Shown: positions 1 through 7,486 of the stretch, in pieces
Layout of the letters: each line of letters opens with the position of its first letter
How positions within the stretch are numbered: position 1 is the first letter of the stretch
NCBI RefSeq assembly: GCF_032401055.1
Contig: NZ_CP135529.1
Span: 4,772,501 to 4,836,500 of the forward strand
From: Tardiphaga sp. 709
GTDB taxonomy: Bacteria > Pseudomonadota > Alphaproteobacteria > Rhizobiales > Xanthobacteraceae
Direction: 5' to 3'
Length of the DNA stretch: 64,000 nucleotides
Program-made: the position numbers and the translations under genes
The notes under the pieces: model-generated
Database searches by the model: none
What the model saw: only the letters and a program-made list of their open reading frames with translations
What the model was told of the DNA's origin: nothing

Positions 1-2117
1 GTCTCGTATTTGATCATGGCGTCGAACAGCGTGTAGTCCGGCGTGCGGAGCGTATCCGTGCCGTCCCAGGACTCGCCGATATAACGCACGCCGCCGCCGA
101 GGGTGACGTCGCGCAGACCCAGCGACGTCAAGCGATAGGTGCCCCACAGCGATGCCTGATGATCCGGCACGGTTTCCACATGCTTGCCGACATTGTCGCC
201 GCTTTCAACCTTGGCATCGAGATAGGAGTAGCTGCCAATCAGTCTGAGGTCGGGTGTCACCTGGGTGATGACCTCGAGCTCCACGCCACGGATACGCACC
301 TGTCCGGTCTGGATCGAAGCGATGAAACCATTTGCATCGGGCACGGATCCTGAGGCCAGCCGGTTCTTCTCGACGGTGTCGAAAATAGCGCCGTTGATCG
401 CGGTGCCCGGGAATGGATTGTACTTGAAACCGACCTCGTAGATCTCGCCGCGCTGCGCCTTGCAGATCTCGGCGCAGACATTGGCGCCGAAGATCGGATT
501 GAACGATTGCGCGTAGGTGACGTAGGGATTGAAGCCAACAGGCGTTTCATACATCAGGCCCACGCGGCCCGTTGTGGCCTTGGTGTCTTCGTCGGGGCTG
601 CCTGCGACGCGGTTGCTGACATAGTCCTGTCGAACGCCGACCGTGGCGAGCCAGGGGCCGAGCCGCATCTGGTCCTGCGCGTACAGGCCGAGCTGGCTTT
701 GCCGCACCGCGGGGGTGTCGGACAACACAGGCGCCGTAAGACTGGTGTAGACGGGAGCATAGAGATCGAATGGTGTTGGATCAAAGCCACCGCCTGAACG
801 TGTGCGCTGGTTCAGGTCGCGATAGTCGAGGCCGAACAGCATCTTGTGCGAAACAGGTCCGGTCAGCAGCTTGAGCTGGACATTGTTGTCCATGGTCAGG
901 CTGTCCTTGGCCACTTCCTGGCTGGAGATGTAGCGCGCCACCGTTCGGTGCTCGGGATCCAGAAACGGATTCGAGGGATTTGAGTAGGAATCCGGGTAGG
1001 CTGTCCGATAGATGCCTTCGACATGCGTGAAGCGCAGGTTCTGGGTGATTTTCACGGCATCGTTGAAGCTGTGTTCGAACAGGCTGCTGAAAGCACCGGT
1101 CTCGGTCTGGTATTTGTCGTAGCCGGGATAGCTCGCGAAGCGATTCACCGGAATGAAGCCGTTCGGCCCCGCGAACAGCGTGCCTTCATGCGGCAGGAAC
1201 GCCGTAGAGCTGCCGCTCGTGTCCTTCTGATAGGTGCCGAGCACAGTCCAGTTGGTGTTGTTGGTCGGCCGCCAGGTCAGCGACGGTGCCAGCACGATGC
1301 GGTCGTCCTTAGTGAAGTCGGTCTGCATGTTGCTGTCGCGGAAGACGCCGACGAAGCGATACAACCACTCGCCATCCTTGGTCAGCTTGCCGGTCGTATC
1401 GATCTGCACCTGCTTGCGGTTGAAGCTGCCAAATTGAACGCCGATCTCGCTCGCCGCTTCCGCCTGCGGGCGCTTCGAGATCAGGTTGATCAGGCCCGCC
1501 GTGGACGTGTCGCCGTACAGTACGGACGCCGGTCCGCGCATCACCTCGATGCGCTCGGCCGTATAGGGATCGGGCCGCCATTCGTTGAACCGATAGGCGT
1601 CCGCCGCGCGCGTGCCGTCGAGATAGATATTGGGGTCCTGACCACGGATGCGCGGATAGTCGCCGCGTGAGTCCACACCGTAGGCGTCGGCGAAGACGCC
1701 CGGGATATAGCGCAGGGCATCCTGAACACTCGTCGCGCCCTGATCGGCCATGCGATCGGTCGTGACCACCGTGATCGACTGCGGCGTCTCGCGCAGCGGC
1801 GTGTCGGTTTTCATGCCGGTGGTGCTCTGCCCGGCGAGATAGCCCCGCACAGGGCCGGTGCCGGATTCAAAGGCTGCGGCAGCCGGAGCGGCGGTCGCGG
1901 CCGGCGCCGTCGGCCCCCGCGCTGCAGTTCGACGGCTGGCGGCGGAGCGCGCCGCCTGCGACCGCTGCGGACGTGCTGGCGTGGCACGCGGTTTGGCCTG
2001 TTCGACAACGACGGGCGGAAGCTGGCTCTGCGCCTGCGCCGGAGCTTCGATCGCGAAGGTCATAAGAACTGCGACAGACGCTCCGAAGAGTCGCTGTGAG
2101 GTTTGGGAAATGGCCAC
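1..2117 (-). CDS. TonB-dependent siderophore receptor (3' partial)
   Basis: Outer-membrane TonB-dependent receptor of the ferric-siderophore (FhuA/FoxA-like) type. About 705 codons are present and the C-terminal barrel strands lie off the left edge. The GTG start at 2117 is chosen because AGGAG lies about 7 nt upstream and it opens a signal peptide ending near APAQAQ. A Pro/Ala-rich linker follows. The plug domain then shows a TonB-box-like stretch and siderophore-receptor signatures such as TPLRETPQSITVVT, GVFADAYG, RGQDPNIYLDG, IEVMRGPASVLYGD and GLINLISKRP. Later residues alternate in the manner of a beta barrel. No exchange-system or siderophore-synthesis gene is adjacent. It is transcribed divergently from the GST gene. 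Iron regulation is expected from the family, but I see no convincing Fur/Irr/RirA site; a palindrome sits at the start region. Confidence 0.93.
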   Translation of the reverse strand, partial: MAISQTSQRLFGASVAVLMTFAIEAPAQAQSQLPPVVVEQAKPRATPARPQRSQAARSAASRRTAARGPTAPAATAAPAAAAFESGTGPVRGYLAGQSTTGMKTDTPLRETPQSITVVTTDRMADQGATSVQDALRYIPGVFADAYGVDSRGDYPRIRGQDPNIYLDGTRAADAYRFNEWRPDPYTAERIEVMRGPASVLYGDTSTAGLINLISKRPQAEAASEIGVQFGSFNRKQVQIDTTGKLTKDGEWLYRFVGVFRDSNMQTDFTKDDRIVLAPSLTWRPTNNTNWTVLGTYQKDTSGSSTAFLPHEGTLFAGPNGFIPVNRFASYPGYDKYQTETGAFSSLFEHSFNDAVKITQNLRFTHVEGIYRTAYPDSYSNPSNPFLDPEHRTVARYISSQEVAKDSLTMDNNVQLKLLTGPVSHKMLFGLDYRDLNQRTRSGGGFDPTPFDLYAPVYTSLTAPVLSDTPAVRQSQLGLYAQDQMRLGPWLATVGVRQDYVSNRVAGSPDEDTKATTGRVGLMYETPVGFNPYVTYAQSFNPIFGANVCAEICKAQRGEIYEVGFKYNPFPGTAINGAIFDTVEKNRLASGSVPDANGFIASIQTGQVRIRGVELEVITQVTPDLRLIGSYSYLDAKVESGDNVGKHVETVPDHQASLWGTYRLTSLGLRDVTLGGGVRYIGESWDGTDTLRTPDYTLFDAMIKYE

Positions 2118-2127
2118 GCTTACGCTC

Positions 2128-2148
2128 CTTAGCTAATTTTCAGCTAAG
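2128..2148. promoter_or_regulatory. 7-bp inverted repeat next to the receptor RBS
   Basis: Arms CTTAGCT (2128-2134) and AGCTAAG (2142-2148) are perfect inverted repeats separated by 7 nt, directly abutting the Shine-Dalgarno of the receptor gene. It could be an operator for an iron or other regulator, or an mRNA hairpin affecting translation. It does not match the ICE-box, the IRO motif or a canonical Fur box by eye. The rest of the 2149-2394 divergent spacer shows no clear promoter. Confidence 0.4.
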
Positions 2149-2394
2149 TCGGTAACGCGCGCGTGAGGCAGTGTGAACGGCAAACAACCGTTTCCACAGG
2201 TTGCCAGCTTAGTATCGTTCTACTTTTCGAGCTCTGAATATGTCCAAGGCCCGTATGGAAGGATTTTGGCTCCTCTGTCGCGAAAATGGGCCGATACCTG
2301 TCGGAACGTGTAGGGCTCATTCGTCCTTGGTCGACATCATTCGCCAGGCTCATGCAGCGGCGATGTATTTCATCCATCCCGACTGGAGGTTCCC

Positions 2395-3042
2395 TTGTCC
2401 CTCACACTGCATTTCCATCCGCTGTCGTCCTACTGCTGGAAGACGTTGGTCGCTCTGTACGAGAACGACACGCCGTTTACGCCGCATATGGTCAATCTCG
2501 GCGACGAGGCCGAGCGCGCGGCGCTGTTGAAACTGTGGCCGATCGGAAAATTCCCCGTGCTGCAGGACGATGCGCGCGGCGCGATCGTCCCGGAGTCCTC
2601 CATCGTCATCGAATATCTCGACCGGCATTTCCCCGGCCGCACCAGTTTCATCCCCGACGGCAATCTCGGCCTGCAAACGCGGCTGCGCGATCGCTTTTAC
2701 GATCTCTATGTGCACACGCCGACCCAGAAAATCGTCGGCGACCGTCTGGTGCCGGCCGACAAGAAGGATCCGCACGGCGTCGCCATGGCGCGGGCGCAGC
2801 TCACCACCTCCTACGGCATGATCGACAAGCAGATGGCGACGAACGCGTGGGCAATGGGCACAGCGTTCACGCTCGCCGACTGTGCAGCTGCGCCGGCGCT
2901 CTACTACGCGAACAAGGCGCACCCGTTCGGAGACGCACATCGCAACGTCTCGGCCTATCTGGGCCGGCTGCTGGCGCGTCCATCATTCGCACGGGTGGTG
3001 AAGCAGGCGGAGCCGTACGCGCACATGTTTCCGCGGGAGTGA
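2395..3042 (+). CDS. Glutathione S-transferase family protein
   Basis: A 215-residue cytosolic GST-fold protein, the usual length for the family. The N-terminal thioredoxin-like domain (about 1-80) contains FHPLSSYCWKTLVALYEN, the glutathione-site serine region, and later PESSIVIEYLD, the standard SNAIxxYL-type gamma-glutamyl binding motif. The all-alpha C-terminal domain includes FTLADCAAAPALYY, the N-capping-box region. The start is TTG at 2395, preceded by GGAGG (2385-2389). Substrate cannot be told; members conjugate or reduce electrophiles with glutathione. It is followed 5 nt later by a SnoaL-like gene, so the two are probably co-transcribed. Confidence 0.88.
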   Translation: MSLTLHFHPLSSYCWKTLVALYENDTPFTPHMVNLGDEAERAALLKLWPIGKFPVLQDDARGAIVPESSIVIEYLDRHFPGRTSFIPDGNLGLQTRLRDRFYDLYVHTPTQKIVGDRLVPADKKDPHGVAMARAQLTTSYGMIDKQMATNAWAMGTAFTLADCAAAPALYYANKAHPFGDAHRNVSAYLGRLLARPSFARVVKQAEPYAHMFPRE

Positions 3043-3047
3043 GCATC

Positions 3048-3413
3048 ATGAGTGCCGACAAGGCCGGGATCATTCGAGACCTGTTTGCAGCCTATCTGCG
3101 CAATGACCGCAAGGCCGTCGAAGATGCGTTTACGGACGACTTCACCTTTACGAGCCCGTTCGACGACGGGATCGACAAGGTGACCTATTTCGCCCGCTGC
3201 TGGCGTGTCGCCGACTGGATCGCGCAGCATGATCTTGAGCGTATCGCGGTCGATGGCGATGTGGCTTTCGTGACCTATCGCTGCCTAGCCAAGGACGGCA
3301 AGAGCTTTCGCAACACCGAAGTCTTCGGCTTCGACGGCGATCTCATCCGGTCGATCGATGTGTATTTCGGCGCGACATACAGGAATGGGGTATTTCAGAA
3401 GAAGGTGTCGTAA
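3048..3413 (+). CDS. SnoaL-like / NTF2-fold small protein
   Basis: A 121-residue protein with the NTF2-like cone fold signature: an N-terminal helix (AGIIRDLFAAYLRND), then DAFTDDFTFTSPFDD typical of SnoaL-like polyketide-cyclase/isomerase relatives, and beta strands ending in the DVYFGATY region. Such proteins act as small-molecule isomerases or cyclases, or have no known activity. The ATG at 3048 lies 5 nt after the GST stop codon, pointing to a two-gene transcript. Function is inferred at fold level only. Confidence 0.75.
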   Translation: MSADKAGIIRDLFAAYLRNDRKAVEDAFTDDFTFTSPFDDGIDKVTYFARCWRVADWIAQHDLERIAVDGDVAFVTYRCLAKDGKSFRNTEVFGFDGDLIRSIDVYFGATYRNGVFQKKVS

Positions 3414-3544
3414 GGTCGCATGACCCCGGAAATAATGTCGAAAGAGATGTCGGTCTGCCAAAAGCTCATTCGTCATTCTGGCAGAGCCGGGTTGTGGCGG
3501 GCAATGAATTCCAGTCCGGTCGATGACGTAAACGGGAGAGACAA

Positions 3545-3961
3545 ATGCGTTTCATGGTGATCGTGCATGCAAACAAGGACACCGAAGCCGGCGTGATGCC
3601 GACGACGGAACTGCTGACCGCGATGGGCAAGTTCAATGAGGAGATGTGCAATGCCGGCGTGATGCAGGCCGGCGAGGGGCTACACCCGACGTCGAAAGGC
3701 GCGCGGATCGCCTTTACCGGCAGTGAGCCGGTGGTGAAGCAGGGGCCGTTCGATGTGACGCGCGATCTGATCGCCGGTTTCTGGCTGATCGACGTTGCCT
3801 CGAAGGACGAGGCGATCGCGTGGATGAAGCGCGCGCCATTTGCGGCCGGCGACGAGATCGAGATCCGTCAAGTGTTTGCGGCCGAGGATTTCGGCGACGC
3901 CCTCACACCCGAATTGCGCGAGAAGGAAGAGCGCCTGCGCGCGCAAGCCGCCAGGAAATAA
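3545..3961 (+). CDS. YCII-related DGPF-domain protein 1
   Basis: A 138-residue protein of the DGPF/YCII family (PF03795 type). It begins MRFMVIVHANKDTEAG and carries VVKQGPFDVTRDLIAGFWLIDV, where QGPF takes the place of the family-naming DGPF, followed by a DEAIAWMKRAPF helix. GGGAGAG precedes the ATG. Family members are ferredoxin-like-fold proteins of unknown activity and are usually encoded beside ECF sigma factors of the ECF42 type. The downstream gene is a paralogue, 27 nt away. No sigma factor is present nearby, which is atypical. Confidence 0.85.
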   Translation: MRFMVIVHANKDTEAGVMPTTELLTAMGKFNEEMCNAGVMQAGEGLHPTSKGARIAFTGSEPVVKQGPFDVTRDLIAGFWLIDVASKDEAIAWMKRAPFAAGDEIEIRQVFAAEDFGDALTPELREKEERLRAQAARK

Positions 3962-3988
3962 GCGACGAGATCAACGAGGACCACGACC

Positions 3989-4414
3989 ATGCGATTCATG
4001 ATGCTGATGATCCCCAGTGGCTATGAGACTGCGGCGCCGGGCACCGTGCCGGAGGACGTCGAGCGCGTCGCCGCGATGATGGCCTATAACAAGGCGCTGA
4101 TGGATGCCGGTGTGCTCATCACCTGCGACGGACTGCACCCGCCATCGATGGGCGCGCGGGTGTCCTTTCCATCCGGCAAGCCGGTGGTGACCGACGGGCC
4201 GTTCGCGGAATCCAAGGAAGTGCTCGGCGGCTACTGGATGATCGACGTCGCCTCGCGCGATGAGGCCATCGCCTGGGCCAGTCGCTGCCCGGCGACGCCC
4301 AACGAGGTGATCGAGGTCCGCCAGGTGCAGGAAATGGCCGATTATCCGGAGGACGTGCAGGCTGTCGCCTCGGGATTTGAGGCGATGCAGACCACCGCGA
4401 AGCGGCTCGGCTGA
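3989..4414 (+). CDS. YCII-related DGPF-domain protein 2
   Basis: A 141-residue paralogue of the preceding gene, with the same layout: MRFMMLMIPSGYE at the N terminus, VVTDGPFAESKEVLGGYWMIDV containing an exact DGPF core, then SRDEAIAWASRCP and an EVRQV strand. The pair most likely arose by tandem duplication, and this copy keeps the canonical motif that the first has altered. Biochemical function is unknown. The 3' side carries two overlapping hairpins (4432-4492) that may end the transcript. Confidence 0.87.
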   Translation: MRFMMLMIPSGYETAAPGTVPEDVERVAAMMAYNKALMDAGVLITCDGLHPPSMGARVSFPSGKPVVTDGPFAESKEVLGGYWMIDVASRDEAIAWASRCPATPNEVIEVRQVQEMADYPEDVQAVASGFEAMQTTAKRLG

Positions 4415-4431
4415 GGCAAAATCACTGCGAC

Positions 4432-4492
4432 GGGCATGAAACGGTCGTGTCGCAACACGGCCGCATGCCTGCCGCAGGATTTTCGCATGCGG
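4432..4492 (+). terminator. Mutually exclusive hairpins after the DGPF pair
   Basis: Two stems share a segment. The first pairs GGGCATG (4432-4438) with CATGCC (4464-4469) around an inner stem GGTCGTGT/ACACGGCC. The second pairs CCGCATGC (4461-4468) perfectly with GCATGCGG (4485-4492). They cannot form together. There is no strong U-tract, so this is either a weak terminator or an mRNA-stabilising or attenuator-like structure. Confidence 0.35.
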
Positions 4493-4523
4493 CGGGCGTT
4501 GATTTGTTGAGGGAATTTGCGCC

Positions 4524-4546
4524 GGTCACACCGTTTTGGTGTGACC
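4524..4546. promoter_or_regulatory. Perfect 9-bp palindrome upstream of tetR, likely operator
   Basis: GGTCACACC (4524-4532) and GGTGTGACC (4538-4546) form a perfect inverted repeat with a 5-nt spacer, 31 nt before the TetR start codon. TetR-family proteins usually autoregulate through such sites. Because TTTT follows directly, it could also act as an intrinsic terminator for upstream transcription; both roles are compatible. Confidence 0.55.
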
Positions 4547-4577
4547 TTTTGGCCCGGCTCATGTTAAAGCCCTTCAC

Positions 4578-5282
4578 ATGAGCTGGCGCAAAGACAGCCG
4601 CGGCGAGCGCGGTTATCACCACGGAAATCTGAAAGAGGCCCTGCTGCAGGCGGCGCTGGGGCTGATTGCGGAGAAGGGGCCTGCGGGCTTCACCTTCGCC
4701 GATGCCGCGCGCACGGCCGGCGTCAGCGCGGCCGCGCCCTATCGCCATTTCCGCGATCGCGACGACCTCCTCGCCAGCATCGCGCAGCGTGGCTTCGAGC
4801 AGTTCGAACTGGTGCTGACGGCGGCGTGGGACGATGGCCGGCCGAATACGGTCACGGCCTTCGAGCGGATCGGCAAGGCGTATCTCGCTTTCGCCCGCAC
4901 TGAACCGGCCTTCTATTCGGCGATGTTCGAATCCGGAATCCCCGTAGATTCCAGTCCTGAACTGGCCGCGGCGGGAGAACGTGCCTTCGGTGTGATCCGT
5001 GCGGCGGCAGAACGTTTGGCCGCCTTGACGCCGCCCGGTGTGACGCGTCCGCCGGCGATGATGATGGCGCTGCATATCTGGTCGCTGGCGCACGGCGTGG
5101 CCTCGCTGTTCGGCCGCGGCGATGCCGCGCGGCGCAAATTGCCGATGTCGCCGGACGACCTGCTGGAGGCCGGTGCGCTGATTTATTTGCGCGGGCTGGG
5201 CTTTCCAACCGACCAAAACGTCCACAAGTCCGACACATCCACGGCGCCCAAATCGGGTCCTTGGGGAATCGCCCCAAAATAA
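4578..5282 (+). CDS. TetR/AcrR-family regulator with WHG-type C-terminal domain
   Basis: A 234-residue transcriptional repressor. The N-terminal TetR helix-turn-helix runs over about residues 12-60: YHHGNLKEALLQAALGLI, then the recognition region AARTAGVSAAAPYRHF and DRDDLLASIA. The C-terminal ligand domain contains YLAFARTEPAFYSAMFE, typical of the TetR_C_33/WHG group. A perfect palindrome sits just upstream and a different palindrome lies at the promoter of the next gene, so it may control itself and/or DUF2852. The ligand is unknown. Confidence 0.9.
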   Translation: MSWRKDSRGERGYHHGNLKEALLQAALGLIAEKGPAGFTFADAARTAGVSAAAPYRHFRDRDDLLASIAQRGFEQFELVLTAAWDDGRPNTVTAFERIGKAYLAFARTEPAFYSAMFESGIPVDSSPELAAAGERAFGVIRAAAERLAALTPPGVTRPPAMMMALHIWSLAHGVASLFGRGDAARRKLPMSPDDLLEAGALIYLRGLGFPTDQNVHKSDTSTAPKSGPWGIAPK

Positions 5283-5308
5283 TTCGCAGCGCTCCCCTTG
5301 CGGTCGCC

Positions 5309-5354
5309 TTGACAAAATCCGGCCGTGAGCTACGTATGTAAATGTTATTTACAT
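5309..5354 (+). promoter_or_regulatory. Promoter with overlapping palindromic operator
   Basis: TTGACA at 5309-5314 and TACGTA at 5331-5336 are spaced 16 nt and resemble a sigma70 promoter. Overlapping the -10/+1 region is ATGTAAAT (5336-5343), GTT, ATTTACAT (5347-5354), a perfect 8-bp inverted repeat. TGTAAAT-N3-ATTTACA is a classical geometry for a repressor blocking initiation. It drives the DUF2852 gene. Confidence 0.55.
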
Positions 5355-5389
5355 TCACAAGCGGCATGGTGCCGCTGATGGAGAGGAAA

Positions 5390-5869
5390 ATGGCCAACGC
5401 TGCAGATTACAATCGATGGGGTCCGCCCGCCGATGATCGGGTGTCCTACCAGATGCGCTCACCATGGCACATCATACTGATCGTGCTGGGTTTTATCGTC
5501 TGGTGGCCGGTTGGCCTCGCACTTCTCTTCTTCACACTCGGGAGCAGAAAAATGGGTTGCTGGGATCGTAACGGCCGTTTTGAGAACAAGATGGAGCGGA
5601 TGCAGTACAAGATGGAGCGCATGCGCAACCGCATGGAGCGCTCAGGCTTCGGATCGGGCTTCGGCTTCGGCCCGCCGACCTCGGGCAACCGCGCCTTCGA
5701 CGAATATCGCGTCGAAACCCTGCGCCGCCTCGAGGAAGAACAGCACGAGTTCAAGAACTTCCTCGATCGTCTGCGTCACGCCAAGGACAAGGAAGAGTTC
5801 GACCAGTTCATGGCGCAGCACCGCCCAAAGCCGACCCCGCCATCGGATAACAATCAGCCGCAGGGCTAA
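5390..5869 (+). CDS. DUF2852 membrane protein
   Basis: A 159-residue protein matching the alphaproteobacterial DUF2852 family as I know it. One membrane-spanning segment (about residues 20-45, HIILIVLGFIVWWPVGLALL) is followed by GSRKMGCW. A charged Met/Arg-rich stretch (KMERMQYKMERMRNRMER) comes next, then a coiled-coil-like EYRVETLRRLEEEQHEFKNFLDRLRHAKDKEEFDQFM segment and a Pro-rich tail. The ATG at 5390 is preferred because GGAGAGG precedes it and the earlier in-frame ATGs lie inside the operator region. Function is unknown. It has its own promoter and ends in a strong terminator. Confidence 0.8.
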   Translation: MANAADYNRWGPPADDRVSYQMRSPWHIILIVLGFIVWWPVGLALLFFTLGSRKMGCWDRNGRFENKMERMQYKMERMRNRMERSGFGSGFGFGPPTSGNRAFDEYRVETLRRLEEEQHEFKNFLDRLRHAKDKEEFDQFMAQHRPKPTPPSDNNQPQG

Positions 5870-5927
5870 CAGCCCGGAACTGATAGGCGTCAGGCGGTAG
5901 CGCCCCCTTCGCCCGATGCCGACATCG

Positions 5928-5959
5928 CCGCCCGTCTGATCTTTCAGGCGGGCGGTTTT
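5928..5959 (+). terminator. Intrinsic terminator after DUF2852
   Basis: A 12-bp stem (5928-5939 with 5944-5955, one G-U pair) with a TCTT loop is followed by TTTT. It cleanly separates DUF2852 from the tol operon. Confidence 0.85.
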
Positions 5960-6257
5960 GCTTTGTCACGGGCCCTTCACGAACAAGCGAATACCGCTTC
6001 ATTTCTCGGCCAAAACACGCTTTGGTAACTCCGCATTAACCATGACTGGCGTCTGGTAAAAGCCGCAGAAACGCGTGCAAGCCCTTGTTTTGACATGTTG
6101 GCAGGGAATTTAGGGCCCGGCTTCGGACAAGCCCTCCATGCGACACAACAAGAACATTGCACTGGCGTTCCGCGCCGCGCGCGATGCGTGGCCGCGACAC
6201 CAGCGATGAGCAAGTCGCTGGCAAATTGAGGATTTTTGCGTTGAGAGGATACCGTTC
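5960..6257 (+). other. Leader region upstream of tolQ
   Basis: About 300 bases without a supportable gene. TTGACA at 6090-6095 may be the -35 of the tol promoter, but no good -10 lies at the right distance. There is no ybgC thioesterase gene here, although it often precedes tolQ. Confidence 0.4.
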
Positions 6258-6971
6258 ATGAACCCGGCCGATGTGGCGCAGTCAGCCCTGCCGCTGGCTT
6301 CATCCGACGTTTCGCTGATCGCGCTGTTCCTGCAGGCCCACTGGATCGTGAAAGCGGTCATGCTGGGACTGCTGGGCTGTTCGGTGTGGGTCTGGGCGAT
6401 CGCGATCGACAAGATGTTCCTGTATTCGCGCACACGCCGCGCCATGGACCGGTTCGAGCAGGCGTTCTGGTCCGGCGAGTCCATCGAGGATTTGTACCGC
6501 GCGCTCTCTGCCAAGCCGACGCAGTCGATGGCGGCTTGTTTCGTCGCCGCGATGCGCGAGTGGAAGCGGTCTTTCGAAAGCCAGGCGCGCTCCTTCACCG
6601 GCCTGCAGATGCGCATTGACAAGGTGATGAACGTCTCCATCGCCCGTGAGGTCGAGCGCCTCGAGCGCCGGCTTCTGGTGCTGGCGACGGTCGGTTCGGC
6701 CGGCCCCTTCGTCGGCCTGTTCGGCACCGTCTGGGGCATCATGTCGAGCTTCCAGGCGATCGCGGCGTCCAAGAACACATCGCTGGCGGTGGTCGCGCCG
6801 GGCATCGCGGAAGCGCTGTTTGCCACGGCCATCGGCCTTATCGCCGCCATCCCGGCGACTATTTTCTACAACAAATTTACGTCAGAAGTGAACAAACAGG
6901 CCCAGCGCCTGGAGGGGTTTGCCGACGAGTTTTCAGCGATCCTGTCGCGCCAGATCGACGAGCGCGTCTGA
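6258..6971 (+). CDS. tolQ: Tol-Pal system protein TolQ
   Basis: A 237-residue inner-membrane proton-channel subunit, homologous to MotA/ExbB. It has an N-terminal transmembrane segment (about 30-55, HWIVKAVMLGLLGCSVWVWA). A long cytoplasmic loop holds the AREVERLERRLLVLATVGSAGPFVGLFGTVWGI signature, which enters helix 2. Helix 3 lies around AVVAPGIAEALFATAIGLIAAIPA. TolQ with TolR forms the motor that energises TolA for outer-membrane constriction during division. The ATG has GAGAGGA upstream. It is the first gene of tolQRAB, and tolR starts 37 nt after its stop. Confidence 0.97.
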   Translation: MNPADVAQSALPLASSDVSLIALFLQAHWIVKAVMLGLLGCSVWVWAIAIDKMFLYSRTRRAMDRFEQAFWSGESIEDLYRALSAKPTQSMAACFVAAMREWKRSFESQARSFTGLQMRIDKVMNVSIAREVERLERRLLVLATVGSAGPFVGLFGTVWGIMSSFQAIAASKNTSLAVVAPGIAEALFATAIGLIAAIPATIFYNKFTSEVNKQAQRLEGFADEFSAILSRQIDERV

Positions 6972-7008
6972 TGGGTGACGAATTGAACCTTGAAGTGAGC
7001 ACCCTGTC

Positions 7009-7482
7009 ATGGGGATGAATATGGGCTCGGGCGGTGGTGGCGGAGGTCGGCGCGGGCGCCGGCGTGCTGCCGTCATGGCCGAGATCAACGTCACGCCGAT
7101 GGTCGACGTCATGCTCGTGTTGATGATCATCTTCATGGTGTCGGCGCCGCTGATGACCTCGACCATCGATATCGACCTGCCGATCGCGAGCGGCGGCAAG
7201 TCGATATCGCAGAATGCTCCGCCGCTCACCGTGTCGGTGAAGCGCACGGGCGGCGGCTGTAATTCGGCGGTCGAAATGTATGTCGGCGACGCCCTGGTGC
7301 CGGTGAGTGAGCTCGACGCCAAGATCAAGGCGATCCGGGCGACGCGTTCGGAGACAGACAACACCGTGTTTCTCCGTGGTGACAAGGACGTCTGTTACAC
7401 GGACATGATGAAATTGCTCGGCACCGTTCGCTCTGCCGGATTCAAGGCCAATATCGTGATCCTGCCGGAGCAGGGGACGTAA
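7009..7482 (+). CDS. tolR: Tol-Pal system protein TolR
   Basis: A 157-residue ExbD/TolR-family protein. After a Gly/Arg-rich cytoplasmic start, AEINVTPMVDVMLVLMIIFMV contains the conserved transmembrane Asp that carries protons with TolQ. A periplasmic domain follows, with FLRGDKDVCYTDMMKLLGTV, typical of the ExbD fold. Other ATGs at 7015 and 7021 are possible starts. It lies between tolQ and tolA, and the tolA GTG is only 4 nt after its stop codon, suggesting translational coupling. Confidence 0.96.
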   Translation: MGMNMGSGGGGGGRRGRRRAAVMAEINVTPMVDVMLVLMIIFMVSAPLMTSTIDIDLPIASGGKSISQNAPPLTVSVKRTGGGCNSAVEMYVGDALVPVSELDAKIKAIRATRSETDNTVFLRGDKDVCYTDMMKLLGTVRSAGFKANIVILPEQGT

Positions 7483-7486
7483 GCTC

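Noticed and set aside
6110-6257. ybgC remnant before tolQ
   Set aside because: None of the three forward frames shows thioesterase motifs.
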